Below are positions 7,691 through 16,422 of a DNA stretch of 64,000 nt, piece after piece. How positions within the stretch are numbered: the stretch's first letter is position 1; each line of letters begins with the position of its first letter. Origin of the DNA: Dokdonella sp. (lineage in GTDB: Bacteria > Pseudomonadota > Gammaproteobacteria > Xanthomonadales > Rhodanobacteraceae); assembly GCA_019634795.1 (NCBI GenBank), contig JAHCAR010000002.1, forward strand, positions 226,628 to 290,627, in the 5' to 3' direction. The notes beneath the pieces are model-generated. The model did not search any database. It worked only from the letters and a program-made list of their open reading frames with translations, and was not told the DNA's origin. A program made the translations under genes and the position numbers.

Positions 7691-9580
7691 ATGGCCCTGA
7701 TAGAAATTCGCAAACTCGACTACAGCGTCGGCGGTCCGCTACTGCTCGAGGGCGTGGAGCTCAGCCTCGAAGCGCGCGAACGCGTTTGCGTGGTCGGCCG
7801 CAACGGGGCCGGCAAGTCAACCCTGCTCAAGCTGATCGATCGCGAGATCCGGCCCGACGACGGCGAGGTCCGGGTCAGCCCGGGCGTGGTCGTCGCGCGC
7901 CTGGCTCAGGAAGTTCCGCAGGGAACGCACGGCACGATCTTCGAGGTCGTCGCCGGCGCTCTCGGCGACATCGGCATGCTGCTCGCCGAATACCACCATC
8001 TGAGCCACCACCTCGTCGACGATGCCGCGATGCGGGCGCTTTCAGCGGTACAGGCGCGCATCGAGGCGGCCAATGGCTGGGACCTCGACCGACGCGTGAC
8101 CCAGGTGCTGAGCCGGCTCGAACTGCCGGAGGACGATGAGTTCGACTCGCTCTCGGGCGGCATGAAGCGCCGCGTCCTGCTCGCGCGGGCGCTGGTCCTC
8201 GATCCTGACGTGCTGCTGCTCGACGAACCGACCAATCATCTCGACATCGAGGCGATCGCCTGGCTCGAGGATTTCCTGCGCAGCTTCGCCGGCAGCGTCA
8301 TCTTCATCACCCACGATCGCCGCTTCGTGCGTTCGCTGGCGACGCGCATCATCGAGATCGATCGCGGAGCCCTGACCAGTTGGCCCGGCGACTACGAGAA
8401 CTACCTGCGCCGGCGCGAAGAACGCCTGCACGCCGAAGCGCAGGCGAATGCGCTGTTCGACAAGAAGCTGGCCCAGGAAGAAGTCTGGATCCGCCAGGGC
8501 ATCAAGGCCCGCCGCACGCGCGACGAAGGCCGCGTGCGCCGGCTCGAAGCGATGCGCCGCGAACGCAGCGAGCGACGCAACCAGGCCGGCAACGTGCGCA
8601 TGCAGGCCGGTTCGACGCAGAACTCGGGACGCAAGGTGATCGAGGCGAAGGATGTCAGCTACGGCTATCCGGGGCGCAGCCTGATTTCCGGTTTTTCGAC
8701 CGTGGTCATGCGCGGCGACCGCATCGGCCTGATCGGGCCGAACGGATCGGGCAAGACGACCCTGCTGCGCCTGCTGCTCGGCCAGCTCGAACCGCAGGCC
8801 GGCGAGGTGCGCCTCGGCACCCAGCTCGAGATCGCCTACTTCGACCAGCACCGGGCCCAGCTTCGCGAGGACATGAGTGCGCTAGACAATGTCGCCGATG
8901 GCCGCGAATTCATCGAGATCAACGGCGCGCGCAAGCACGCGATCGGTTACCTGCAGGATTTCCTGTTCACCCCGGAGCGCGCGCGCGCGCCGATTTCTGC
9001 GCTGTCCGGCGGCGAGCGCAATCGCTTGCTGCTTGCGCGCCTGTTCGCCAAGCCCTCGAACCTGCTGGTCATGGACGAGCCGACCAACGATCTCGACGTG
9101 GAAACCCTGGAGCTGCTCGAGGAATTGCTGGTCGACTATCCCGGTACCCTGCTGCTGGTCTCGCACGATCGCGAATTCCTCGACAACGTGGTTACCAGCA
9201 CGCTCGCCCTCGAAGGCGAGGGGCGGGTCGGCGAGTACGTCGGCGGTTACGCGGAATGGTTGCGCCAGCGTCCGCAGGCGGTTTCGATGCGGCCGCGCAA
9301 CGAGGCCGACGCGGCCAGGGCCGCGCCGCTCGCGCCGGTGCAGGCGAAGCGCAAGCTGAGCTACAAGGAAATGCGCGAGCTCGAAAATCTTCCGGCGACG
9401 ATCGAAGCGCTGGAAGCGCGGATCGGCGAGCTGACCGCGGCCATGAACGATCCGGCCTTCTTCAGGCAGGATGCCCAGGCCATCGTCGCTGCCAACGAAG
9501 TGATGGCAGCGGTGCAGGCCGAGCTAGACACCGCCTACGCGCGCTGGCAGGCGCTCGAGGCCACTGCAGCCGGTAGCTGA
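7691..9580 (+). CDS. uup: ABC-F family ATPase Uup
   Basis: A 629-residue soluble protein with two ABC ATPase modules. The first has Walker [10 protein letters not shown], signature LSGGMKRR and Walker [12 protein letters not shown]. The second has [17 protein letters not shown] and [11 protein letters not shown]. The inter-domain linker is Arg-rich (about residues 240-320), and a basic coiled-coil tail follows from about residue 545. Two modules, no membrane domain and the C-terminal coiled coil match Uup, which acts on ribosomes and affects transposon precise excision in E. coli. The ATG at 7691 begins the first strand. An in-frame extension back to 7061 is only antisense to the epimerase gene. 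Confidence 0.93.
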   Translation: MALIEIRKLDYSVGGPLLLEGVELSLEARERVCVVGRNGAGKSTLLKLIDREIRPDDGEVRVSPGVVVARLAQEVPQGTHGTIFEVVAGALGDIGMLLAEYHHLSHHLVDDAAMRALSAVQARIEAANGWDLDRRVTQVLSRLELPEDDEFDSLSGGMKRRVLLARALVLDPDVLLLDEPTNHLDIEAIAWLEDFLRSFAGSVIFITHDRRFVRSLATRIIEIDRGALTSWPGDYENYLRRREERLHAEAQANALFDKKLAQEEVWIRQGIKARRTRDEGRVRRLEAMRRERSERRNQAGNVRMQAGSTQNSGRKVIEAKDVSYGYPGRSLISGFSTVVMRGDRIGLIGPNGSGKTTLLRLLLGQLEPQAGEVRLGTQLEIAYFDQHRAQLREDMSALDNVADGREFIEINGARKHAIGYLQDFLFTPERARAPISALSGGERNRLLLARLFAKPSNLLVMDEPTNDLDVETLELLEELLVDYPGTLLLVSHDREFLDNVVTSTLALEGEGRVGEYVGGYAEWLRQRPQAVSMRPRNEADAARAAPLAPVQAKRKLSYKEMRELENLPATIEALEARIGELTAAMNDPAFFRQDAQAIVAANEVMAAVQAELDTAYARWQALEATAAGS

Positions 9581-9635
9581 CGGGATGGCCTCGGCGGACT
9601 CGCTGCGGGTGCGGCGCGTGCGTCAGTTCACCGAC

Positions 9636-9944
9636 TCAGGGCAGGGCGACCCAGCGCTCGTATTCGCGTCGCGAAACTTTGCCGTCGTGGTTGCTGTCGG
9701 CCATGCGGTAATCATTGGCCAGCAGGCGATAGCCGGCGGCTTCGGAAGAGTCGATGGAGCCGTCGCCATTGGTATCGAGTTGGGCGAAGTCCGGCGCCGG
9801 ACCGGATGGCGTGTAGCCGGTCCCGGCGCTGCGAATGATCAGCAGGCCGTCATCGCTGCGGTAGGTGTTGTCGTTCTGGGCCATGGCCGTCGCGCTCATC
9901 GCGAGGATTCCGAACAGCGCGAAACAACGGGGCATCAGGTTCAT
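9636..9944 (-). CDS. Small secreted EF-hand protein
   Basis: A 102-residue precursor with a signal peptide (residues 1-22, ending SATAMAQ) and two EF-hand calcium loops. Loop one is DTNGDGSIDSSE at 57-68 and loop two is DSNHDGKVSRRE at 83-94, both with acidic residues in the coordinating positions. This predicts a periplasmic calcium-binding protein. The ATG at 9944 is preceded by GGAGA at a good distance. It converges with uup, and its upstream side abuts a MITE inserted in the intergenic region. Role unknown. Confidence 0.85.
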   Translation of the reverse strand: MNLMPRCFALFGILAMSATAMAQNDNTYRSDDGLLIIRSAGTGYTPSGPAPDFAQLDTNGDGSIDSSEAAGYRLLANDYRMADSNHDGKVSRREYERWVALP

Positions 9945-10024
9945 GACGAGTTCTCCAGGTGGTTGCAGGCCGTCGATTCTCACCCTGTCGCATTAACCTC
10001 GCCGAAACGTCCGCTTGTTGTAGG

Positions 10025-10316
10025 CTAGGGAGCCTCTGAACAGGTGGCGCACATGTCACGATGCCTGCCTGCGCGCCGATCGCGGCGCGCTGACGAAGAC
10101 AGACTGGCCGTCTTTCAAGTCAGTGCAACTATGAGCTGCGCGCAGGCAGGCATCGCCTGATCGATTGATTGGATGGTGAAAAGGTGGCGTCCAGAAGGCT
10201 CTCCACATGCACTGCGTGGCTCGTCAAGGCAACCAGTCTTCACTTCGCCACGCAGCACATGTGGAAAACCTTCTTAACGCCATGACGACTTTGCTACTTG
10301 ATCAGACCCTCCCTAG
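10025..10316. mobile_element. IS5-type MITE with CTAG target duplication
   Basis: CTAG at 10025-10028 and 10313-10316 flank a 284-bp gene-less element. Its ends are imperfect inverted repeats: left GGAGCCTCTGAACAGGTGGC, and right, read inward, GGAGGGTCTGATCAAGTAGC. The right end resembles the IS5 end, and a CTAR-type 4-bp duplication is what IS5-group transposases make. Inside are a perfect 17-bp inverted repeat (10059-10075 with 10139-10155) and a long imperfect hairpin (10186-10220 with 10247-10281, 29 of 35 paired). No transposase is encoded. It fills the region between the EF-hand gene and the peroxidase gene. Confidence 0.8.
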
Positions 10317-10342
10317 TTGCCCGATACCAAGCCGAGGTGCCC

Positions 10343-10825
10343 ATGACTACCGCCTATGATTTCTCCGCCCGCGACATCGACGGCAACGAGCAGCCGCTTT
10401 CGAAGTACAAGGGCGAAGCCCTGTTGATCGTCAACGTGGCCTCCAAGTGCGGATTCACGCCGCAGTACACCGGTCTCGAGGCGCTGCACAAGGAATACCA
10501 CGACAAGGGCTTCGAGGTGCTCGGCTTTCCTTGCGACCAGTTCGGCCATCAGGAGCCCGGCGACGAGGCCGAGATCAAGAATTTCTGTTCGCTGACCTAT
10601 GACGTCACGTTCCCGATGTTCGCCAAGGTCGAGGTCAATGGCAGCGGCGCGCATCCGCTCTACGACTGGCTGAAGAAAGAGAAATCCGGGATGCTCGGCA
10701 TCGGTGCGATCAAGTGGAATTTCACCAAGTTCCTGGTCGATCGCGATGGCAACGTGGTCAAGCGCTACGCACCGACCGACAAGCCCGAGGCGATTGCGAA
10801 GGACGTGGCCAAGCTGCTCGGCTGA
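10343..10825 (+). CDS. Glutathione peroxidase-family peroxidase (cysteine type)
   Basis: A 160-residue GPx-fold enzyme that reduces hydroperoxides. It has the peroxidatic motif NVASKCGFT (C36), the GFPCDQFGHQEPG motif containing the catalytic Gln, and the IKWNFTKF motif with Trp and Asn. C36 replaces selenocysteine. C82 (KNFCSLTYD) is placed as the resolving cysteine of the thioredoxin-dependent subtype. No signal peptide. The ATG at 10343 is only 27 bp from the MITE's right flank, so the promoter must lie within or be altered by the MITE. A leftward TTG extension would start inside the MITE and is unlikely. Confidence 0.93.
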   Translation: MTTAYDFSARDIDGNEQPLSKYKGEALLIVNVASKCGFTPQYTGLEALHKEYHDKGFEVLGFPCDQFGHQEPGDEAEIKNFCSLTYDVTFPMFAKVEVNGSGAHPLYDWLKKEKSGMLGIGAIKWNFTKFLVDRDGNVVKRYAPTDKPEAIAKDVAKLLG

Positions 10826-10962
10826 GCTTGGCCCGGGCCGCCCCTATCGCGGGAATCCCGCAGCATCACGTGGGCGGGTTGTCCGCATACAGCCGAGCGG
10901 TCGCTGATCCTGCATGGCATCGGCTCCGGAACGCCCCTGCCATTCCCGCAGCGAGACTGCCC

Positions 10963-12456
10963 CTACTTCGAGGCCGGTTCGCTCGCCGGGTCGACTTCGT
11001 GGCCGGTTGCGGTTGCCGAAAACGCAACCACCGGCGCCGGCGGCAGCGCGCGGCTCCACTTGTCGAGCTTGGCCTCGATGCTGCGCGAGCTGGCTATTTG
11101 CGGCTCGGAATGGGGGTCTTCGCGGTCGCGGGTTTCCCAGGCCTCGACCGTGCTGCGGGCCTTCTCGAAGGCTTCAGGCAGCGACCTTGTCTCGTTCAGG
11201 GCCTCGGCCAGGAAGGCCTTGCCGAAATAGGTGATCTCGGATTCGGCGCCGCAGCCGAACGAGGTGCGGTCGCTGCGCGCGGCGGTGATGACCAGGGTCG
11301 AGTCGTCGCGCAGGGAATCGATGAATCCGCCTGAATAGCAGGCATTGACGATCAACACTTTCCAGCGTATCGAAGGCGAGGTCTGCAGGGCCTCGGCGAG
11401 ATCCTCCGGGCCGATCTGGTTCAGCGGCAGCGGGTCGAGCGATACGTACAAGTGGTGCTCGCGCGAACCATGCGAGGTCAGGTAGACGAGCAGGATGTCC
11501 TCGACGGGGTCCATGCGTTCGGCCAGCGCAGCGAGGGCGAGGCGCAGGTTGGTCAGGGTCGCCAGTGGCCGCGTATCGATACTGGCCGGGTTGTTGTCGA
11601 GCAGAAGGATGTGACCCTCGGCATCGAATCGGCGCGCGAACAGCCGGCCGGCGTACCCGACTTCATTGTGGAAGACGTTCTCGCTGCCGTCGCCACCGAA
11701 GGCGATCACATAGAGATTGGACCGGCCTGGCGTGCGCGGGCGCAGGCCATCGATCGCGTCGGCCAGCAGTCGCGGCTGGTCGAACATGAGCTGTTCGGGA
11801 TCGAAGTCGGCGCCTTCATCGTAGGCCTCGCCATCAAAGCCCGCATCGATGATCGCGTCGTCTTCGTTGACGGAGGATTGCTGTGCGGCCTGCGCGCTGG
11901 CCGCGTCATGCGCGATCAGCGGCGCTCCCGGCAACCACCACCACGGCATCGCCGAGACCGCGTAGGCGAGCATTGCCGTGAATACGGCCAGCGGCAGCCG
12001 GCGCGGCATCAGCCAGCCGGAGAGGCGAATCAGGACCAGGAACCACCATGCCAGCGACAGCCAGACCACCGCGGCAGCGGTAACCGGCAGCCCGCGTTCG
12101 TAGATCAGCGTGGCCACCCACTGCAGCGGCCAGTGCACGACCAGCGAGGTCGCCGCCGTGGCCGCCAGCGCGATCGCCGCGACGCCCCAGCCGATGCCGC
12201 GGCGACCGGCCATGCGGACCAGCACCCAGGCGGCCACCAGAGTCAGTGCGGAATCGGCCAGGATCTGGTTGACCCCCCAGCCGTAGAACATGCGCGGCGG
12301 TTCGGCGGACACCCAGTATGTGAGTGCCTCGACGAGGAAATAGACGGCCAGGGCAAGTACGAAGGCGCCGGGACCCGGCAGAGCAGGGTTGCCGCGTGGC
12401 CGCAGCAGCACGCTGGCGCGCAGTCCGTCTCGCAGGGCTGAAAGATTCGGGTTCAT
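10963..12456 (-). CDS. Membrane-anchored C13 (legumain-like) cysteine peptidase
   Basis: A 497-residue protein with five predicted membrane helices in residues 30-175, an acidic linker (about 190-230), then a caspase/legumain-fold domain. The dyad is H329 in LTSHGSREHH and C373 in VNACYSGGF, the arrangement of clan CD peptidase family C13. The domain starts after SNLYVIAFGGDGSENVF. Clan CD enzymes usually cut after Asn or Asp, but specificity is not visible. The start lies 4 bp after the mtnC stop, so it is probably translated from the same message as the methionine-salvage gene. The role beside mtnC is not obvious. Confidence 0.85.
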   Translation of the reverse strand: MNPNLSALRDGLRASVLLRPRGNPALPGPGAFVLALAVYFLVEALTYWVSAEPPRMFYGWGVNQILADSALTLVAAWVLVRMAGRRGIGWGVAAIALAATAATSLVVHWPLQWVATLIYERGLPVTAAAVVWLSLAWWFLVLIRLSGWLMPRRLPLAVFTAMLAYAVSAMPWWWLPGAPLIAHDAASAQAAQQSSVNEDDAIIDAGFDGEAYDEGADFDPEQLMFDQPRLLADAIDGLRPRTPGRSNLYVIAFGGDGSENVFHNEVGYAGRLFARRFDAEGHILLLDNNPASIDTRPLATLTNLRLALAALAERMDPVEDILLVYLTSHGSREHHLYVSLDPLPLNQIGPEDLAEALQTSPSIRWKVLIVNACYSGGFIDSLRDDSTLVITAARSDRTSFGCGAESEITYFGKAFLAEALNETRSLPEAFEKARSTVEAWETRDREDPHSEPQIASSRSIEAKLDKWSRALPPAPVVAFSATATGHEVDPASEPASK

Positions 12457-12460
12457 ACGG

Positions 12461-13156
12461 TCAGAGCGAATCGAGGTCGATGGCGTCGAAATCGGTCACG
12501 CAGGGATGTCCCGCGTCGGCCGGGCAGCCATCGGCGGAACGGGCCACGAGCAGGGTTCTCAGGCCGGCTGCGCGGGCGGCATCGAGTTCCTCGACGATGT
12601 CCGACAGGAACAGGATCTGGTCAGCCGGCAGGTCGATGGCGCGGGCGATGCGCGCATACGAGGCCGATTCGCGCTTGGCGCCTGTCTCGGTATCGAAGTA
12701 GCCGCTGAACACGGAGCTCAGGTCGCCTTGTTCGGTATGTGCGAACAGCAGCTTCTGCGCCGGCACCGATCCCGAGGAGTAGACGTAGAGCGTCTTTCCC
12801 ATGGCCGCCCATTTCTGCAGGCAACGCGCGGCATCGGCGTAGATGTGCGCACGAAACGCACTGTCGCGATAGCCGTCCTGCCAGATCATCCCCTGTAGGG
12901 CCTTCAGCGCGGTCGACTTGCGATCGCTGTCGATCCAGCCGATCAGCAGCTCGATCATTTCCTGCTCGCTGGCCGAGACGAGGCCGGCCTCGCGGGCGGC
13001 CTCGTGCAACCAGTGCCGGACCTCGGGCTTGTCGGCGTGGGTGACGACGAACGCCGGCAGGCGTTCGCGCGCATACGGGAACAGCACGTCCTTGACGAAG
13101 CTGATCGAACTCGTGGTGCCTTCGATGTCGGTGACGATCGCGCGAATGGCGGACAT
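12461..13156 (-). CDS. mtnC: Acireductone synthase (enolase-phosphatase E1)
   Basis: A 231-residue HAD-superfamily enzyme of the methionine salvage pathway. It converts 2,3-diketomethylthiopentyl-1-phosphate to the acireductone. The nucleophile motif [12 protein letters not shown] has D10 as phospho-acceptor. [13 protein letters not shown] supplies the motif II serine, and [16 protein letters not shown] carries the acidic motif. Length fits MtnC (about 230). The ATG at 13156 was chosen over a longer frame because the family starts there. The C13 peptidase gene follows after 4 bp, and mtnD lies 329 bp upstream in the same direction. Confidence 0.93.
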   Translation of the reverse strand: MSAIRAIVTDIEGTTSSISFVKDVLFPYARERLPAFVVTHADKPEVRHWLHEAAREAGLVSASEQEMIELLIGWIDSDRKSTALKALQGMIWQDGYRDSAFRAHIYADAARCLQKWAAMGKTLYVYSSGSVPAQKLLFAHTEQGDLSSVFSGYFDTETGAKRESASYARIARAIDLPADQILFLSDIVEELDAARAAGLRTLLVARSADGCPADAGHPCVTDFDAIDLDSL

Positions 13157-13485
13157 GGGGCGTCCTTGCAGCAAAGGGGGTCGATCAAATCCTAGCAGGC
13201 CGGCCATGAGCCCGGGTGAACCGGAACCGCCCGGGCCTGCCGGAAATCCTGTCTTGCGGACCGGGCGGCCACGGGCCCGGCGTGGATTCATGGCGACTGT
13301 GATGGTTTTACGTGCCGTATTCCGTCAGTAACCGGGCACGCGCATCCAGGACCGGGAACTCCCCCTCCCCGAATGGCAAACGCCGCGTGTGTTCGCCGCG
13401 AAGTCCCCCAGCTTGCGGCGAGCCGGAGCGTGCCACGCATGGCCCAAGAACGTGCCTGGCACGCTCCACCTCGGGGCGAGGCGGG
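13157..13485. other. 329-bp gap between mtnD and mtnC with a stem-loop
   Basis: No gene is visible. An 11-bp perfect inverted repeat, GGAGCGTGCCA at 13425-13435 with TGGCACGCTCC at 13457-13467, lies just downstream of the mtnD stop and could form a hairpin in the transcript with a 21-base loop. There is no T-run, so simple termination is not supported. It may be a processing or partial attenuation site, or a repeat remnant. Nothing else recognisable was seen. Confidence 0.5.
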
Positions 13486-14052
13486 TCAGGCGGCCTCGCT
13501 AGATGCGGACGCATCCATGCGCGGAAATTTCTGCGCGATGTCGTCTCCAGTGAAACGCGCGACCCAGCCCTCGGCGTTGGTGAACAGACGGATGGCGACG
13601 AAGCTGGGCGATTCGCTCATGTCGAACCAGTGCCGCGTGCCGTCCGGCACGCCGATCAGGTCGCCCTTTTCGCAAAGGACTTCGTAGACGCGGTCGCCGA
13701 TATGCAGGGTGAACAGGCCGGAGCCGGCGACGAAGAAACGCACCTCGTCTTCGGCGTGGGTGTGTTCGTTGAGAAACTTCTGGCGCAGCGCGGCGCGGTC
13801 CGGATGGTCGGGCGACAGGCTGATCACGTCCACGGCCTTGTATCCGCCTTCGCGCATCAGGCGCTCGATGTCGGCGCGGTAGGCGGCAATGACCTCTTCC
13901 TGGGAGGCGCCCGGAGCGATCGCTTGCGATGCCTGCCATTGCTCGAAGCGCACGCCGACGGCACGCAGCGCATCGGCGATGGCGGCGTGGCTCGCATGCG
14001 TCGCAAGGACGCTCCCGGCATCGTTCTCGGCGAAGATTCGCAGTCGGCTCAT
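13486..14052 (-). CDS. mtnD: Acireductone dioxygenase
   Basis: A 188-residue cupin enzyme of methionine salvage that oxidises acireductone to the 2-keto acid and formate. The metal ligands are in [12 protein letters not shown] (H97, H99, E103) with H141 in DGTRHWFDM. The KDVISL-like region reads [13 protein letters not shown]. Length and motif spacing match bacterial MtnD. The start ATG overlaps the mtnB stop by 4 bp (ATGA), indicating translational coupling, and mtnC follows after a gap. Confidence 0.95.
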   Translation of the reverse strand: MSRLRIFAENDAGSVLATHASHAAIADALRAVGVRFEQWQASQAIAPGASQEEVIAAYRADIERLMREGGYKAVDVISLSPDHPDRAALRQKFLNEHTHAEDEVRFFVAGSGLFTLHIGDRVYEVLCEKGDLIGVPDGTRHWFDMSESPSFVAIRLFTNAEGWVARFTGDDIAQKFPRMDASASSEAA

Positions 14053-14717
14053 GCGTTCAGTCTCCTCAGGTCCAGCTCGCAGTTCAGGAGGAACTCGAAA
14101 GCTTCGAGATGGCGCCTGGCCTCGGCCATGTCAATGCCCCAGGCATAGATGCCATGGCCATCGATCAGATAGCCGTGCAGCGGTTTCCCGGCATCCAGCC
14201 AGGCGTCGATGCGGCCGACCAGCTCGGCCATGTCCTGGGTGTTCGGGAATACCGGCAGCTCGAGCACGCTCTCGTGCGTGCTGTAACCGGAGATCGCCTT
14301 CTGCAGTTCCCAGCCCTCGAAGCGCACCTTGCCGGCCTCGGCAAACAGTCGCGAAGCGACACTTTGCGCCCGCGAGTGCGTGTGCAGAACTGCACCGGCC
14401 GAGGGAAAGCGGCGGTAGATCTGGGTATGCAGGGCGGTTTCGGCCGATGGGCGCCGCTGGGTGGCGACCGCGCGGTTGTCGAGGTCGACGACCATGATGT
14501 CTTCGGCACCGAGCTTGCCCTTGTCGCGCCCCGACACGGTCACGGCGGCATGGCGGTCGTCGAGGCGCATCGAGAAGTTGCTGCTGGTCGCCGGGGTCCA
14601 TCCGAGCGCGGCGAGTTCGCGTGCATTGTCGGCGATGGTTTGCGCGTGGGCGGCGAGCAGGGCGCCATCGTAGGGAAGCGTATCGATGTCGGGACTCCGG
14701 TTCACGGTTTCGGTCAC
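14049..14717 (-). CDS. mtnB: Methylthioribulose-1-phosphate dehydratase
   Basis: A class II aldolase/adducin-fold enzyme of about 222 residues that dehydrates 5-methylthioribulose-1-phosphate in methionine salvage. Visible are the substrate motif [13 protein letters not shown], the zinc ligands in VLHTHSRAQ, and the later GHGIYAWG histidine. The start is uncertain: GTG at 14717 and GTG at 14705 are both plausible and neither has a good Shine-Dalgarno. An ATG-free extension further upstream has no family likeness. First gene of an mtnB-mtnD-mtnC run; mtnA and mtnK are not in the window. Confidence 0.92.
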   Translation of the reverse strand: MTETVNRSPDIDTLPYDGALLAAHAQTIADNARELAALGWTPATSSNFSMRLDDRHAAVTVSGRDKGKLGAEDIMVVDLDNRAVATQRRPSAETALHTQIYRRFPSAGAVLHTHSRAQSVASRLFAEAGKVRFEGWELQKAISGYSTHESVLELPVFPNTQDMAELVGRIDAWLDAGKPLHGYLIDGHGIYAWGIDMAEARRHLEAFEFLLNCELDLRRLNA

Positions 14718-14931
14718 GACAATGATACGACAGCCCTGCGAGAGGTTCCGCGGACTGGCGAGCCCGCCAGGAAAGAGAAGGGCCGGACCCTGGCTGGCTT
14801 CCGGCCCTGCAGCGTTGCCCGGGCCGGCGTCTCGGCAAGGCTGCGGCAATCCCGCGAGCAACAGGGCGGGGCTATTTGCCCTGGGCACGATGGAGGTTCA
14901 ATGTGGACCCCCGAATTATGGAGACCCCGTG

Positions 14932-15159
14932 ATGTCGTCCCCATCAAAGGCCCGCCACTACCGGCTGATCGCGATCCTCACCCTTGTCCTGCTGCTTCTG
15001 CTGATCATCTGGCAGAACAGCGAAGCGACCACGCTCAGTCTGCTGTTCTTCAGCGCCGAGCTGCCCCTGATGATCTGGCTCGGGCTGTTCCTGTTGATCG
15101 GCCTGCTGCTCGGCATGGCGCTGATGTGGACGCTGAGGAGACGGTCGCGCAGGGACTGA
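14932..15159 (+). CDS. LapA/DUF1049-family small membrane protein
   Basis: A 75-residue protein with two membrane helices, IAILTLVLLLLLIIWQ and the segment from MIWLGLFLLIG, separated by SEATTLSLLFFSAE. It ends in a basic RRRSRRD tail. The layout (short N-terminus, helix, N-x-x-x-V/L-F-F turn, helix, basic end) is that of lipopolysaccharide assembly protein A / DUF1049. The ATG at 14932 follows a GGAGA motif at 14920. It is divergent from mtnB. It probably sits in the inner membrane; exact role uncertain. Confidence 0.75.
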   Translation: MSSPSKARHYRLIAILTLVLLLLLIIWQNSEATTLSLLFFSAELPLMIWLGLFLLIGLLLGMALMWTLRRRSRRD

Positions 15160-15269
15160 ACTGACGTGGTCGGGCCGGGAAACGCGGCGGAACTTGCCGA
15201 CGCCCATTAATCCGGTTCGCGCCGGGAGCTCAGGCCGGGCTTGGCCGACCGAAATGCGTCGAGAAACGC

Positions 15270-15297
15270 TTGATTTCGCAATCCTTTCTGCTAGTGT
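15270..15297 (+). promoter_or_regulatory. Possible sigma70-type promoter for the 15371 gene
   Basis: TTGATT at 15270-15275 and TAGTGT at 15292-15297 are separated by 16 bp, about 74 bp upstream of the ATG at 15371. The surrounding DNA is locally AT-richer than the window. The downstream gene also has an AGGGGA ribosome-binding site. Based on hexamer likeness only. Confidence 0.35.
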
Positions 15298-15370
15298 CGC
15301 AGCGCCAGAGCACAATCCCCTGGGGAGGGTGTGCGATTGCATTTCTTTCAATTGAAACAGGGGACGTCGC

Positions 15371-16255
15371 ATGAGATTTGGAAATTCCTGGGTACTTGCC
15401 ACGGGTCTGGTCGTATCGACCTTGGCCATGGCGCAATCGCACGAAACCTACAACCCGGCCGAGCCGCTGCGCACCACCTTCGATGCTGGCGCACCCCTGC
15501 AGGTCCTGGGCGGCGCCCTGCTCGATACCCGTTCGGGTCTCGTCAACTTCCCGGGCGGTGGCGCGGGTGGTGCGGACGCATCGCGTCTGCAGAACTCGAG
15601 CCTGGGCATGTCGACAATCGGACTCAACGTCTCGTTGGCTGCGCCCGCGCGCCTGGCCGAGGATTTCGTCGTTCCGGCGTCAGGCTGGACGATCAACGAC
15701 ATCACCGTCTATGCCTATCAAACCGGCTCGCCGACGACCTCGACCCTGACCGAATTCAACTTCCAGATCTGGGACGGTGATCCGAGTCTCGGCACCTCGA
15801 GTGTCGTCTTCGGCGATACCACGACCAATCGCCTGAGCAGCACGGCGTTCACGAACATTTTCCGCGATACGGAAACCACGGTCGGCGACACCAACCGTCC
15901 GATCATGGCGGCGACTGCCTCGGGGCTGTCGATCGACCTGCCTGCCGGCACATACTGGATCGACTGGCAGCTCAATGGTTCGCTGGCATCGGGTCCCTGG
16001 GCGCCGCCGCTGACCACCAATGGCCAGACGACGACGGGCAATGCCCAGCAATTCTTCGGTGGTGTGTGGGGTCCTGCCAATGACGGCGGCACGACCACCC
16101 AGCAAGGGTTTCCGTTGACCGTTGGTGGCGTGACGGGCGGTGTTCCATTCGTGGCGCCGCGCGAGCTGCCGGTCAATTCGCCGATGCTGCTGGCGGGCCT
16201 GCTGGCCGGGCTTGCAGTCTTCGGCCTGCTCGTACTGAAGCGCCGCAGGGCCTGA
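15371..16255 (+). CDS. Secreted protein with C-terminal sorting-signal-like tail
   Basis: A 294-residue exported protein. Residues 1-22 form a signal peptide ending LAMAQ. The mature body is rich in Thr, Ser, Gly and Asn with beta-type patterning (for example DFVVPASGWTINDITVYAY and FQIWDGDPS), like PEP-CTERM-type extracellular proteins. The C-terminus is tripartite: a short ELPVNSP motif, a hydrophobic helix and the basic end KRRRA. This suggests recognition by an exosortase/archaeosortase-like enzyme or simple membrane anchoring. No such enzyme is in the window. It is monocistronic, with its own putative promoter and a strong terminator at 16276-16303. Function unknown. Confidence 0.8.
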   Translation: MRFGNSWVLATGLVVSTLAMAQSHETYNPAEPLRTTFDAGAPLQVLGGALLDTRSGLVNFPGGGAGGADASRLQNSSLGMSTIGLNVSLAAPARLAEDFVVPASGWTINDITVYAYQTGSPTTSTLTEFNFQIWDGDPSLGTSSVVFGDTTTNRLSSTAFTNIFRDTETTVGDTNRPIMAATASGLSIDLPAGTYWIDWQLNGSLASGPWAPPLTTNGQTTTGNAQQFFGGVWGPANDGGTTTQQGFPLTVGGVTGGVPFVAPRELPVNSPMLLAGLLAGLAVFGLLVLKRRRA

Positions 16256-16275
16256 TGCCGGCGCCGGTTGCCACG

Positions 16276-16303
16276 GAGCCCCTCGTTCGAGGGGCTCTTT
16301 TTT
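16276..16303 (+). terminator. Rho-independent terminator of the 15371 gene
   Basis: GAGCCCCTCG at 16276-16285 pairs perfectly with CGAGGGGCTC at 16288-16297 and is followed by six T residues at 16298-16303. It lies 20 bp after the stop codon. This is the clearest intrinsic terminator seen in the window. Confidence 0.9.
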
Positions 16304-16422
16304 GTCCGGCGCTGCAAACGCAAGGCCCTGCGGCGTGACACGCCGCGGTGCTTCACCGACCTGGAAACGAGCGCACGCTTGAAGTCTGCCCGGCGGCCGT
16401 GTCGATCCGCTTCGGCGCTGGC

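Noticed and set aside
13425-13467. Intrinsic terminator after mtnD
   Set aside because: Good stem but no T-run and a 21-base loop, so reported only as a stem-loop.
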